DNA of 64,000 bases from Seohaeicola saemankumensis (lineage in GTDB: Bacteria > Pseudomonadota > Alphaproteobacteria > Rhodobacterales > Rhodobacteraceae), in NCBI RefSeq assembly GCF_020171285.1, contig NZ_JAIUZI010000011.1, positions 124,001 through 188,000 of the forward strand, written 5' to 3'. Of the stretch, positions 1-8,147 are shown one piece after another; within the stretch, counting starts at the first letter, position 1, and every line of letters begins with the position of its first letter. The position numbers and the translations under genes are program-made. The notes below the pieces were generated by a model, which made no database searches, was not told the DNA's origin, and was given only the letters and a program-made list of their open reading frames with translations.

Positions 1-1035
1 CGCCGCGAGTTTTTCGGCGAATCCGGACTGGGCTAGGTGAAACGCCAGTTTGATCGCGGCGGATACACCTGTTGCATCGGCACTGCCGTGAGATTTGACC
101 ACGTTACCGTTCAATCCCAGAAAGACCCCGCCGTTGACCCGGCGGGGGTCGATCCGTTTCTTCAGGCGGTTCATTGAGGTGATCGCCAGAACCGAGGCCA
201 GTCGCGACAGGGGCGAATACTTGAACGCTTCGCGCAACAGATCTCCGATCAACCCGGCCGTGCCTTCGCCGGTCTTGATGGCGACGTTGCCGGTAAAACC
301 GTCGGTGACGATCACATCGGCGACATCGCCCGGAATGTCGCTGCCTTCTACAAAACCGACAAAGTCGTAATTGGCGGTTTCGGCAAACTGGGCGATCAGC
401 CCGTGCGCCTCTTTCAGCTCCGTGCGGCCCTTGTGCTGTTCGGTCCCGACGTTCAGCAGACCGATGCGCGGACGCCGTAGATCCATACCGTTGCGCGCAT
501 AAGACGCGCCCATTAGCGCGTATTGCAAAAGATCGCGGGCATCGGCGCGGATGTCCGCGCCGACGTCCAGCATCACATTGAAACCTTGTGGGTTGCGCGA
601 CGGCCACAGGACCGCGATCGCCGGGCGGTTGACGCCCGGCAGCTTACGCAGCCGCAACATGCTCAGCGCCATCAGCGCGCCGGTGTTGCCGCAGGAAACG
701 GCGCCATCGGCTTCGCCGCTGCGTACCGACTCGAGCGCTGACCACATCGACGTACCCTTGCCATTGCGCATGACATGGCTGGGCCTGTCTTCCATCGTGA
801 CGACGTCGGCCACATCGCGGTACTCGACGCGCCCTTCCAGGGTGCGCTGCCGCGATACCAGCGGTTCCAGCTGCTGCTGTGGCCCATGCAGAATGAACCC
901 GATGTCCGGGTTCTTTTCTGCTGACTTGACGATACCAGCCACAACGGCAGATGGCCCGGCGTCACCGCCCATCGCGTCAACCGAGATGATGATGCGCCGG
1001 GAGCCGGGTCGTTTCTGATCGGTCTGGGCCGTCAT
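1..1035 (-). CDS. plsX: Phosphate acyltransferase PlsX (cut at left window edge)
   Basis: PlsX makes acyl-phosphate from acyl-ACP, the first step of phosphatidic acid synthesis in the PlsX/PlsY route, and acts as a peripheral membrane enzyme. The reading frame starts at the ATG at 1035 and stays open to base 1, so the C-terminal end is missing; about 345 codons are visible. Family signatures seen are SVDAMGGD near residue 20, a GNTGALMA stretch, VLDVGAD-type glycine segments and TDGFTGNVAIK. It lies 22 bases downstream of rpmF, with yceD further upstream, which is the usual yceD-rpmF-plsX order (fabH would be expected beyond the edge). The call is firm. Confidence 0.96.
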   Translation of the reverse strand, partial: MTAQTDQKRPGSRRIIISVDAMGGDAGPSAVVAGIVKSAEKNPDIGFILHGPQQQLEPLVSRQRTLEGRVEYRDVADVVTMEDRPSHVMRNGKGTSMWSALESVRSGEADGAVSCGNTGALMALSMLRLRKLPGVNRPAIAVLWPSRNPQGFNVMLDVGADIRADARDLLQYALMGASYARNGMDLRRPRIGLLNVGTEQHKGRTELKEAHGLIAQFAETANYDFVGFVEGSDIPGDVADVIVTDGFTGNVAIKTGEGTAGLIGDLLREAFKYSPLSRLASVLAITSMNRLKKRIDPRRVNGGVFLGLNGNVVKSHGSADATGVSAAIKLAFHLAQSGFAEKLAA

Positions 1036-1057
1036 GGGCTGGCCTGTCTGGCGTGGC

Positions 1058-1264
1058 TTATGCCGCGTCTTCGTCCAGGTCGATGTCGTCGGTCAGGGCG
1101 ACGATTTCCTTGTCGTCGTAGTGACCGCAAGAGGCGCACACGTGATGCGGACGCTTCAGTTCCCCGCAGTTGGGGCATTCGTTGGGGTTTGCAGCAACCA
1201 GCGCGTCGTGTGCACGGCGGTTGTTGCGACGCGATTTGGATACTTTGTTCTGTTGGACAGCCAT
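1058..1264 (-). CDS. rpmF: 50S ribosomal protein L32
   Basis: This is a 68-residue ribosomal large-subunit protein. It begins MAVQQNKVSKSRR, has the basic N-terminal segment typical of L32, and carries the pairs CPNCGE and CASCGHYD, which can form a zinc site (two CxxC motifs). The acidic C-terminal tail (DDIDLDEDAA) is typical of alphaproteobacterial L32. It is followed closely by plsX and probably shares its transcript; a possible promoter lies about 140 bases upstream. Confidence 0.97.
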   Translation of the reverse strand: MAVQQNKVSKSRRNNRRAHDALVAANPNECPNCGELKRPHHVCASCGHYDDKEIVALTDDIDLDEDAA

Positions 1265-1398
1265 GTCTCAACCTTTGTCTAGTTTGGGCCTTCGGGCGAA
1301 CCCCGTCAGCGTTGTTGCGATTCCGTTACAGTCCGGCGTGACGAGCGTTTAGGCCGCAGCCTGTGCGATGTCCAACCAAAATTCCGAATGAGGGCGCG

Positions 1399-1426
1399 AA
1401 AATACGTTTTTTCCTCACATTGGCAA
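1399..1426 (-). promoter_or_regulatory. Candidate sigma-70 promoter for rpmF-plsX
   Basis: On the minus strand a TTGCCA box (1421-1426) is followed after 16 bases by TATTTT (1399-1404), lying in the 203-base gap between yceD and rpmF. The match is 5/6 and 4/6 to the consensus boxes. A 7-bp inverted repeat (1423-1429 with 1438-1444) overlaps the -35 box. This was found by eye only. Confidence 0.35.
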
Positions 1427-1467
1427 GCGGTTTTTCGCGCTTGCAGACCCGGCGGCCACTGGCGGCG

Positions 1468-2004
1468 TCAGTCCTTCTTGCCGAGTTGGTCGCGCAACGC
1501 CGACAAGCCGGCAAAGGGTCGTGCGTCCTCGTCGCGCATGGGCGCTTTGCCGGGTTCGGTAAAAACCGCCTCCTCCAGTCCGGCACCATCCTTGCGCGGA
1601 TAAAGCGGCAGCGCCAGCGCCAGAGCTTCTGCCAGCACCGTAGCCGGGTCGATCACAGGTCCCAGCGGTTCGACCGTGTCGTCCTCGGGCATTTCGGCTT
1701 CGGTTTCCGCCGGTGCCTCCAAACCCGCGACATAGGTGCGTTCCACGGGTACGTCGATCCGTGTGGTCACCGGCTCCAGCGTCACGACGCAGGGTTGCAC
1801 CACGGTGGCGCCCAGCTGCCCCTCGAGCCGCCAGTTCTTGCGACCCTGTGCCTTGATCTGACCAGAAAACCGCAGCTTGCGCAGCGCGGACAGGTCCAGC
1901 TCTGCGGCCAGCGCCTGCATCGCGGCGGCGTCGGGGCGGATATCAAACGGCGTGGGTGCGTTCTGTGCAAGGTCCGCGACGCGCAGGGCGGTTGTTCCGG
2001 TCAT
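1468..2004 (-). CDS. yceD: YceD/DUF177 family protein
   Basis: A 178-residue protein of the DUF177 family, which is needed for 23S rRNA accumulation in some bacteria and plants. I chose the ATG at 2004 (MTGTTALRVADL) because an upstream in-frame extension to 2163 would run into the divergent bamE gene and has no family-like sequence. The core shows a basic segment, then VVQPCVVTLEPVTTRIDVPV, the usual conserved cysteine-containing motif of the family, and an acidic stretch that ends with DP. It lies upstream of rpmF and plsX on the same strand, its usual place. Confidence 0.88.
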   Translation of the reverse strand: MTGTTALRVADLAQNAPTPFDIRPDAAAMQALAAELDLSALRKLRFSGQIKAQGRKNWRLEGQLGATVVQPCVVTLEPVTTRIDVPVERTYVAGLEAPAETEAEMPEDDTVEPLGPVIDPATVLAEALALALPLYPRKDGAGLEEAVFTEPGKAPMRDEDARPFAGLSALRDQLGKKD

Positions 2005-2089
2005 GTTATCGCTTTTCGTTTCTTGAACCGAGGGCGCAGTTTCTGTAATCGGAATAAAAGCCGCGCACGGGCAAGGCAAGAGGGCAGAG

Positions 2090-2557
2090 ATGGTGGGGAT
2101 CACAAAGCGACTGAAACCGGCATGCCGGATCGTGCTGCTTGGCACCGCTCTGTCGGCGCTCATGGCCTGTACCGCTATCTACCGCAACCACGGCTATGTG
2201 CCCAGCGAAGAGGATCTCGCCGCGATCAAGGTTGGTGTCGACACCCGCGACACCGTGGCCGAGAGCGTCGGCTCGCCGGGGGCTTCGGGTGTGCTCAAGG
2301 AGTCGGGCTACTACTATGTTGCCACACGGATGCGCCACTATGGCCCGCGCGAACCACAGGTGGTCTCGCGCGAACTTGTGGCGATCTCCTTCGATCAGCG
2401 TGGTGTCGTCCGCAATATCGAGCGCTACGGTCTGGAGGACGGACGGGTGATTCCGCTCAGCACACGGGTGACCAGTTCCAGCGTCGAGGACAAAACATTC
2501 CTGCGGCAACTTCTGGGTAACCTGGGCCGGTTCAACCCGGGTTCGGTTCTGGATTAA
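2090..2557 (+). CDS. bamE: BamE-like outer membrane assembly lipoprotein
   Basis: A 155-residue lipoprotein of the BamE (SmpA/OmlA) family, an accessory subunit of the BAM complex that inserts beta-barrel proteins. The N-terminus is a lipoprotein signal with lipobox LMAC (cysteine about residue 27). The mature part starts with NHGYVPSEEDLAAIKVGVDTRDTVAESVGSP, the usual 'start of domain, then GxPs' pattern of BamE; the second half forms the strand-rich part (YYYVATRM, ELVAISFD). The start at 2090 has an upstream purine-rich AGAGGG. It is divergent from yceD with 85 bases between. Confidence 0.85.
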   Translation: MVGITKRLKPACRIVLLGTALSALMACTAIYRNHGYVPSEEDLAAIKVGVDTRDTVAESVGSPGASGVLKESGYYYVATRMRHYGPREPQVVSRELVAISFDQRGVVRNIERYGLEDGRVIPLSTRVTSSSVEDKTFLRQLLGNLGRFNPGSVLD

Positions 2558-2663
2558 TCACAGCGCGTGTCCGCTATGCCCGTCGGCCGTCACCGGCCTG
2601 TCACACCTTGTATGATAGGGCGGGCCTGATTAGCTTTTGCACTGCAACAGGCGGAGGCCCCGG

Positions 2664-3392
2664 ATGCCGCTACTGACCAAAGGCCGCTATCGCGCGCGGA
2701 TTGCGTCCGGCGCCCAGGACATCGCCGATGCGCAGGCACTGCGCACGCTGGCCTTTGCAACGGCGACGTCTGACAGGGACGCTTTTGACGATATCTGCAG
2801 CCACATCCTCGTGCATGATCTGCGCAGCGGTCAGCTGGTCTGCTGTTTCCGGATGCTGGTTCTCGAAGGCGGCTCAGACCTCGCGCGCAGCTACTCGGCA
2901 CAATATTACGAGCTCTCCGGTCTGCAGAGCTTTGAGGGGCGGATGGTCGAGATGGGCCGGTTCTGCCTGCACCCCGACTGGCACGATCCGGACATCCTGC
3001 GCGTCGCCTGGGGGGCGATGACCTCTTTTGTCGATACAAACAATATCGAGATGCTGTTTGGCTGTTCGTCCTTTGCCGGCACCGAGACAGAGCAATATCT
3101 GGACGCCTTTGCGATGCTGAAACACCGGCATTTGGGGCCAAAACGCTGGTTGCCGCGGGTCAAGGCGCCGGATGTGTTCCGCTTTGCCGCGCGGCTGCGG
3201 CGCAAGCCGGACGTCAAGAAGGCGATGCTGCGGATGCCGCCCCTGCTGCGAACCTACCTGATGATGGGGGGCTGGGTCAGCGACCATGCGGTTGTCGACC
3301 GGAAAATGAATACATTACATGTGTTTACCGGGTTGGAAATCGGTGCGATCCCGCCCGCGCGCAAGCGTTTGCTACGGGCGGTGGCCGGGTGA
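2664..3392 (+). CDS. olsB: OlsB-like GNAT-fold N-acyltransferase (ornithine lipid synthesis)
   Basis: A 242-residue protein resembling L-ornithine N-alpha-acyltransferase OlsB, which transfers a 3-hydroxyacyl chain from ACP to ornithine to make lyso-ornithine lipid. Seen: VEMGRFCLHPDW (the family's ELGR-C-hP segment), LFGCSSFAGTE, and near the C-terminus YLMMGGWVSDHAVVDRKMNT, the tail typical of this family (LRLGA...DREF-T). The ATG at 2664 is preceded by GGAGG and is preferred to an in-frame ATG at 2637. The partner acyltransferase OlsA is not adjacent; a distant acyltransferase gene sits at 20184. The exact substrate is inferred. Confidence 0.75.
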   Translation: MPLLTKGRYRARIASGAQDIADAQALRTLAFATATSDRDAFDDICSHILVHDLRSGQLVCCFRMLVLEGGSDLARSYSAQYYELSGLQSFEGRMVEMGRFCLHPDWHDPDILRVAWGAMTSFVDTNNIEMLFGCSSFAGTETEQYLDAFAMLKHRHLGPKRWLPRVKAPDVFRFAARLRRKPDVKKAMLRMPPLLRTYLMMGGWVSDHAVVDRKMNTLHVFTGLEIGAIPPARKRLLRAVAG

Positions 3393-3460
3393 TCTGGGTA
3401 TTTGCGATCAGAAAGACCCAGCCCGATTGACCTGACACGCGCGCCGGTTTAGCAGGCGCC

Positions 3461-5272
3461 ATGGCACGTATTCCCCTTTTACAGCTTTCCGGTATCTCGC
3501 TGACCTTTGGCGGCGATCCCGTGTTCGATGGTTTGGACCTGGTGGTGCACGGCGGCGACCGCGTTGCGCTGGTCGGGCGCAACGGATCGGGCAAATCCAC
3601 CCTGATGAAAGTCATGGCCGGCCTGGTCGAGCCGGATCGCGGCGACGTTGTGGTGCCGCCGGGGCGCTCGGTGGGGTACATGGAGCAGGAACCCGACATG
3701 GCTGGCTTTGCTACGTTGGGCGATTTCGCCTCGGCCGGGTTGGAGCCGGGTGAGCTTTACAAGGTGGAACGCGCGGGCGAGGGGCTGAAGTTCGACCCGG
3801 CGCGCGCGGTGCAGACCGCCTCGGGCGGGGAACGGCGGCGCGCGGCGCTGGCGCGGCTGATGGCCGAGGCGCCGGACCTGATGCTGCTGGACGAACCGAC
3901 CAACCATCTCGACATCGAGGCGATCGGCTGGCTGGAGCGGGAGTTGAAATCCACCCGCGCGGCCTTTGTCCTGATCTCGCATGACCGCGCCTTTCTGTGT
4001 GAGCTGACCCGCGCAACCCTCTGGATTGACAGGGGAATTGTGCGACGGCAGGAAAAGGGATTCGAGGCCTTCGAGGCCTGGCGCGATGCGATTTGGGAGG
4101 AAGAGGACAGCCAGCGGCACAAGCTGAACCGGCTGATCAAGTCCGAGGCGCGATGGGCGGTCGAAGGCATCAGCGCGCGGCGCAAGCGCAATCAGGGTCG
4201 GGTCCGTGCGCTACAGGCCTTGCGCGCCGAAAGGGCCTCGCAGATCCGGCGGCAGGGTACCGCCGAAATGGTGCTGGAGAGCGGACCGAAGTCGGGCCGC
4301 AAGGTGATCGAGGCCAAGGGCCTGCAGAAAAGTTATGAAAATCAGGACATTGTCCGCAACTTCTCGCTGATCGTGCAACGTGGCGACCGGGTGGCCTTTG
4401 TCGGGCCGAACGGGGTGGGCAAGACCAGCCTGCTCAAACTGCTGCTGGGGCAAGAGACACCCGATGCCGGGACCGTGACACTGGGGTCGAATCTGGAGAT
4501 CGCGGTGTTCGATCAGGCGCGGACGCAGCTGGATCCGGAGATGAGCCTGTGGGAGAGCCTGACGGGCCATCCCGACATGCGGGTCTCGGGGCAGGCCGAT
4601 CAGGTCATGGTGCGCGGAAATCCCCGCCATGTCGTTGGTTATCTTAAAGATTTTCTGTTCGACGAGGCGCAGGCGCGGGCCCCGGTGCGGTCGCTGTCGG
4701 GCGGTGAAAAGGCGCGGTTGCTGTTGGCGAAGCTGATGGCGCAGCCGAGCAATCTGCTGGTGCTGGACGAGCCGACCAACGATCTGGACGTTGAGACGCT
4801 GGACCTGTTGCAGGAACTGCTGGACGACTATCACGGGACCGTGCTGCTGGTCAGCCACGACCGCGATTTCCTGGACCGGGTGGCGACCACCACGGTGGCG
4901 ATGGAGGGCATTGGACGCGCCACGGTTTATGCCGGGGGCTGGAGCGACTACCGGGCGCAACGCCCGGAGGATCGCGAGGAAAAGCAGGAAAAACAAAAGG
5001 ATAACAAGCCGAAGCCCAAACCGGCGCAGGCCCAGGCGCAGCCTGCCGGGCTGTCCTTTACCGAGAAGCATCGGCTGGAGGCGCTGCCGGGAGAGATCGA
5101 ACGGCTGGAGGCGGAGATCGGCAAGCTGGAACAGTTGATGGCCGACCCGGAGCTGTTCACCCGCGAGCCGGTGAAATTCCAGAAGGCAACCGAGGCGCTG
5201 GTGGCGCGGCAGGAAAAACTGGCGGCGGCAGAGGAGGAATGGCTGACGTTGGCGGAGAAGGCCGAGAGCTGA
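3461..5272 (+). CDS. uup: ABC-F family ATPase (Uup-like)
   Basis: A 603-residue soluble protein with two tandem ABC ATPase domains and no membrane part. Domain 1 has Walker A GRNGSGKST (39-47), signature SGGERRRAALARL and Walker B LMLLDEPTNHLD. Domain 2 has GPNGVGKTS, signature SGGEKARLLLAKL and LLVLDEPTNDLD. The C-terminal part, with a charged KEK-rich linker and a predicted coiled coil (RLEALPGEIERLEAEIGKLE), matches the DNA-binding tail of Uup. Uup proteins act on ribosomes or DNA branch intermediates and affect precise transposon excision. It is not linked to permease genes. Confidence 0.88.
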   Translation: MARIPLLQLSGISLTFGGDPVFDGLDLVVHGGDRVALVGRNGSGKSTLMKVMAGLVEPDRGDVVVPPGRSVGYMEQEPDMAGFATLGDFASAGLEPGELYKVERAGEGLKFDPARAVQTASGGERRRAALARLMAEAPDLMLLDEPTNHLDIEAIGWLERELKSTRAAFVLISHDRAFLCELTRATLWIDRGIVRRQEKGFEAFEAWRDAIWEEEDSQRHKLNRLIKSEARWAVEGISARRKRNQGRVRALQALRAERASQIRRQGTAEMVLESGPKSGRKVIEAKGLQKSYENQDIVRNFSLIVQRGDRVAFVGPNGVGKTSLLKLLLGQETPDAGTVTLGSNLEIAVFDQARTQLDPEMSLWESLTGHPDMRVSGQADQVMVRGNPRHVVGYLKDFLFDEAQARAPVRSLSGGEKARLLLAKLMAQPSNLLVLDEPTNDLDVETLDLLQELLDDYHGTVLLVSHDRDFLDRVATTTVAMEGIGRATVYAGGWSDYRAQRPEDREEKQEKQKDNKPKPKPAQAQAQPAGLSFTEKHRLEALPGEIERLEAEIGKLEQLMADPELFTREPVKFQKATEALVARQEKLAAAEEEWLTLAEKAES

Positions 5273-5279
5273 GTATTGC

Positions 5280-5323
5280 CCGTTTTGTACAGGCTCTGAG
5301 GAGCGGTTTTACCGTTTTGTACA
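5280..5323. repeat. Pair of 12-bp direct repeats between convergent genes
   Basis: The 12-mer CCGTTTTGTACA occurs at 5280-5291 and again at 5312-5323, exactly 32 bases apart, in the 66-base gap between the end of uup and the end of the convergent GNAT gene. The second copy contains the palindrome TTGTACAA. The spacing is about three helical turns on the same face. I do not recognise the site. Confidence 0.5.
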
Positions 5324-5338
5324 ACTGTTTTTTCGGCC

Positions 5339-6211
5339 TTAACCGGCCATCAACCGGCGGTCGAGCCGGGCGAGTGGACGCAGCATTGAGCCGAGCGCGG
5401 GCACCCAGAGCCAGGTGCCGCCAAGCGGGCGGGTGTGGGCGCCGGTGCCGAGCTTGAATCGGGCGAGACCGGGGGCGGTTTCGGTGTCGATGGGGCCGAG
5501 GTCGAGCCGGGTGACGCCCATCCCGGAGAGGTGGCGCATCGCCTGCCAGAGGATCAGGTTGTGGGCGTTCAGCTGGCGGCCGCGCGGGGTGCTGTGGCCG
5601 ATGTGGTAGCTGGCGGCGGCGCCGTGGATCAGGAAGAGCGCGGCGGCGATGGGTCGGCCATGGGCCAGAGCGGTGAGCAGCAGCGTGTCGCGCGGATTGG
5701 CCGCGCACCAGGCGCGGGTCAGCGCCACGGGCCAGCCGCGATAGCCACGGGCGCGGCGTTGGGCGGCATCGGCGGTCAGCAACCAGTTCAGATCGGCGGG
5801 GTTACCAATGCGCACGGTGGTGCCCGAGGATTCGGCGCGGGTCAGCCGGTTGCGCCATTTCTGGTGCAGGGCGCCGCGCTGGTGGGTGGTCTGCGGATGC
5901 AGCGACAGTTCGGCCACATGGGTCGGGCTGACCAGCGGCAGGGCGTCGTAGCGTGTGGGCCGATCCGGCGAGAGCAGCAGCAGGCAGCGGCGCAGACCAA
6001 CCTCGGCCAAAAGCGCAGGTAGGTGATCGAGTGGCATGGGTGCGGCGCGGGGCAGCATCAGCAGCGTCAGCCCGCCCGGCAGGCGGCGGCGCAGCGCAAG
6101 GGTGCCGTCGGACAGGCGCAGGGGCGCGTGGCCGAAACTGCGCAGGGCGGATTCGTAGCCGGCGCTTTGCTGTAGCGGCGGGGCATCGGCGGGCGGGTCG
6201 GTATCGAACAT
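5339..6211 (-). CDS. GNAT-type (FemAB/BioF2-like) acyltransferase
   Basis: A 290-residue cytosolic protein with the pattern of the Acetyltransf_6 (FemAB-like) group: a conserved HQKWRNRLTRAE motif about residue 135, then LLLTALAHGRPIAAALFLIHGAAASYHIGHS, and LDLGPIDTETAPGLARFKLGTGA near the end. Such proteins use acyl- or aminoacyl-donors in cell envelope or small-molecule modification; the substrate cannot be told. It starts at the ATG at 6211, six bases from a large dyad (6218-6250), and is divergent from a tiny membrane protein gene. Confidence is good for the fold and low for the function. Confidence 0.65.
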   Translation of the reverse strand: MFDTDPPADAPPLQQSAGYESALRSFGHAPLRLSDGTLALRRRLPGGLTLLMLPRAAPMPLDHLPALLAEVGLRRCLLLLSPDRPTRYDALPLVSPTHVAELSLHPQTTHQRGALHQKWRNRLTRAESSGTTVRIGNPADLNWLLTADAAQRRARGYRGWPVALTRAWCAANPRDTLLLTALAHGRPIAAALFLIHGAAASYHIGHSTPRGRQLNAHNLILWQAMRHLSGMGVTRLDLGPIDTETAPGLARFKLGTGAHTRPLGGTWLWVPALGSMLRPLARLDRRLMAG

Positions 6212-6217
6212 GGCCCC

Positions 6218-6250
6218 ATTAACCCGATGTAAACCTAAGGTCGGGTTAAT
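6218..6250. promoter_or_regulatory. Perfect 10-bp inverted repeat in a divergent gap
   Basis: ATTAACCCGA (6218-6227) and TCGGGTTAAT (6241-6250) form a perfect 10-bp dyad with a 13-base spacer. Each arm sits six bases from a start codon, one of the GNAT gene (6211) and one of the tiny gene at 6257. TTAACC resembles a CtrA half-site, but the arms point inward, unlike the direct TTAA-N7-TTAA pattern. An operator or an RNA hairpin are both possible. Confidence 0.5.
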
Positions 6251-6256
6251 AGGGAT

Positions 6257-6388
6257 ATGTCAAACTCTCACGTCATGGGCGTTTATGCGCCGCCTCCAAA
6301 GGTGACGAAGGCGGCGGCGCTGGTCTGTGCCGCCGCCCTTTCCATACCGGTGCTCGTGGTTCTGAGCCTGGTGCAGGTCGTCTGGTAA
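6257..6388 (+). CDS. Predicted 43-residue single-pass membrane protein
   Basis: A short reading frame starting at the ATG at 6257 and ending at TAA 6386-6388. It has an N-terminal hydrophilic part (MSNSHVMGVYAPPPKVTKAAA), then a hydrophobic segment of about 20 residues with the sequence ALSIPVLVVLSLVQVVW. The codon choice resembles that of neighbouring genes. No good ribosome site is seen, but the frame lies next to a strong dyad and fills the gap between the GNAT gene and the frameshifted gene. I recognise no family. Confidence 0.45.
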   Translation: MSNSHVMGVYAPPPKVTKAAALVCAAALSIPVLVVLSLVQVVW

Positions 6389-6399
6389 CGGCTTGCGGT

Positions 6400-6817
6400 T
6401 CAGTTCGCCAGTTTGCAGGCGTATTCGACCCGGCTGGGTTTGCCGGGCTGGAAGCTGTGTGAAACCAGTTTGCACGCGCTCAGACGGCTGATCTTTTCAG
6501 CGATCTTCCGGCTGCGAGCCTCGGTTTTGAAAGGCTGGCCGGATTCCGTGAACACGAGGCCGGTTCGGTACCGTGTGCCTTTGCGGATCGGTTGGCTCTT
6601 GTCAAAGAAGGCCAGATGGTCATCCCAGACGCGACTGCTGCCAACCTCGAAGGGCAGTGTTTTTTTTAAGATCGCAGACCAATTGATAGCGAGCTTCGGT
6701 TGTGAAGTGGCGTTTGTCCAAACAAGCCTTGGCTGGACCCGCCGCCAGAATGGCGACGAGCCCCAGGGCCAGAGCCCCGCCAAAACTTCGGTTAGCCCGC
6801 CAGTTGCACCAGAGCAT
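6400..6817 (-). pseudogene. Secreted small protein gene with a frameshift at an A8 run
   Basis: Read from the ATG at 6817, the frame encodes a signal peptide (LALGLVAILAAGPAKAC) and then runs out of frame at a run of eight T on the plus strand (6660-6667), which is A8 in the message. The following 80-odd residues are in another frame, ending CKLAN at 6400, and keep coding-like composition. Dropping one A joins the two parts into a protein of about 138 residues with several cysteines. It could be a pseudogene, a sequencing error or a slippage site. Its 5' end overlaps the last 26 bases of tyrS. Confidence 0.55.
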
Positions 6818-8039
6818 GGCGTTTCTTGCCCGCGCTGAGCTTGATGGGTGAGCTGAGCGCGCCGGCGTCGATCATCAGGCCCGCGTCGGTGAGCGGGGCG
6901 TCGTCCAGCCGGGCGCCGTTTTCGGCGATCAGGCGCTTGGCCTCCTTGCCGGATTTGGCGAGGCCGGATTTGACGATCAGCTGCACGATGGAGGCGGGCA
7001 GATCGGCGGGCGCAAGTGTCAGGGTCGGCAGGTCGTCACCGACGCCGCCTTTCTCGAAGACCTCGCGGGCGGTCGCCTCGGCGGTGGCGGCGGCCTCGGC
7101 CCCGTGCAGCAGCGCGGTCACCTCGTTGGCCAGCACGATCTTGGCGTCGTTGATCTCGGACCCTGCCAGCGCGCCGAGGCGGTCGCATTCGTCGACCGGC
7201 AGCTCGGTATAGAGCTTGAGGAACCGGCCGACGTCGGCATCGGTGGTGTTGCGCCAGAACTGCCAGAACTCGTAGGGCGACAGCATGTCGGCATTCAGCC
7301 AGACCGCGCCCGACTGGCTCTTGCCCATCTTCTTGCCGTCCGAGGTGGTCAGCAGCGGCGATGTCAGCCCGTAGATTTCATGGTCGAGCACGCGGCGGGT
7401 CAGGTCGATCCCGTTGACGATATTGCCCCACTGATCGGAGCCGCCCATCTGCAGGATGCAGCCGTAGCGGCGGTTCAGCTCAAGGAAATCATAGGCTTGC
7501 AGGATCATGTAGTTGAATTCGAGGAACGACAGCGACTGTTCGCGGTCGAGCCGGGATTTCACCGATTCGAAGCTGAGCATGCGGTTGACCGAGAAATGCC
7601 GGCCGATGTCGCGCAGGAATTCGAGGTAGTTCAGATCGTCGAGCCATTCGGCGTTGTTGATCATCAGCGCGCCGGTGGGGCCGTCGTTGTAATCGACGTA
7701 AGCGGCAAAGACCTTCTTGATGCCGGCGATGTTGTCGTCGATCTGGGCCGGCGTCAGCAGCGGTCGTTCGTCGGCGCGAAACGAGGGATCGCCCACCTTG
7801 GTGGTGCCGCCGCCCATCAGGGTGATCGGCCGGTGGCCGGTCTTCTGCAGCCAGCGCAGCATCATGATCTGTATCAGCGAACCCACGTGCAGCGATTTCG
7901 CGGTGGCGTCAAAGCCGATGTAGCCCGGTTGCGCGCCGCTCATCAGCGCCTCGTCCAGCCCCTGATAATCGGTGCAGTCGGCGAGATAGCCGCGTTCCAT
8001 CATCACTGCGACGAAATCCGATTTGGGGTGGTAGGTCAT
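6792..8039 (-). CDS. tyrS: Tyrosyl-tRNA synthetase
   Basis: A 415-residue class I aminoacyl-tRNA synthetase. The start is taken as the ATG at 8039 (MTYHPKSDFVAVMMERGYL), as a longer in-frame extension to 8450 would overlap the divergent anmK gene. The HIGH-like motif appears as HVGSLIQ, the KMSKS loop as GKKMGKSQSGA, and an S4-type RNA-binding domain lies at the C-terminus (SGLAKSGKEAKRLIAENGARL). The length fits the TyrS group. The gene is followed by the frameshifted gene on the same strand. Confidence 0.95.
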   Translation of the reverse strand: MTYHPKSDFVAVMMERGYLADCTDYQGLDEALMSGAQPGYIGFDATAKSLHVGSLIQIMMLRWLQKTGHRPITLMGGGTTKVGDPSFRADERPLLTPAQIDDNIAGIKKVFAAYVDYNDGPTGALMINNAEWLDDLNYLEFLRDIGRHFSVNRMLSFESVKSRLDREQSLSFLEFNYMILQAYDFLELNRRYGCILQMGGSDQWGNIVNGIDLTRRVLDHEIYGLTSPLLTTSDGKKMGKSQSGAVWLNADMLSPYEFWQFWRNTTDADVGRFLKLYTELPVDECDRLGALAGSEINDAKIVLANEVTALLHGAEAAATAEATAREVFEKGGVGDDLPTLTLAPADLPASIVQLIVKSGLAKSGKEAKRLIAENGARLDDAPLTDAGLMIDAGALSSPIKLSAGKKRHALVQLAG

Positions 8040-8147
8040 GGCTTGCCTCGGGGTTGAATTGCGGGGCAGTGTATAGAGCGCATTGGGCTGGGTGGAAACA
8101 GCTTTTCGAGGCAGGCCGCGACAGCGGGTGGGCAGGGGTATGGGGCC

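Noticed and set aside
5157..5708. 183-codon minus-strand frame covering the end of uup and part of the GNAT gene
   Set aside because: It reads the uup end antisense and the GNAT gene in the wrong frame; the residues are very rich in arginine and proline.
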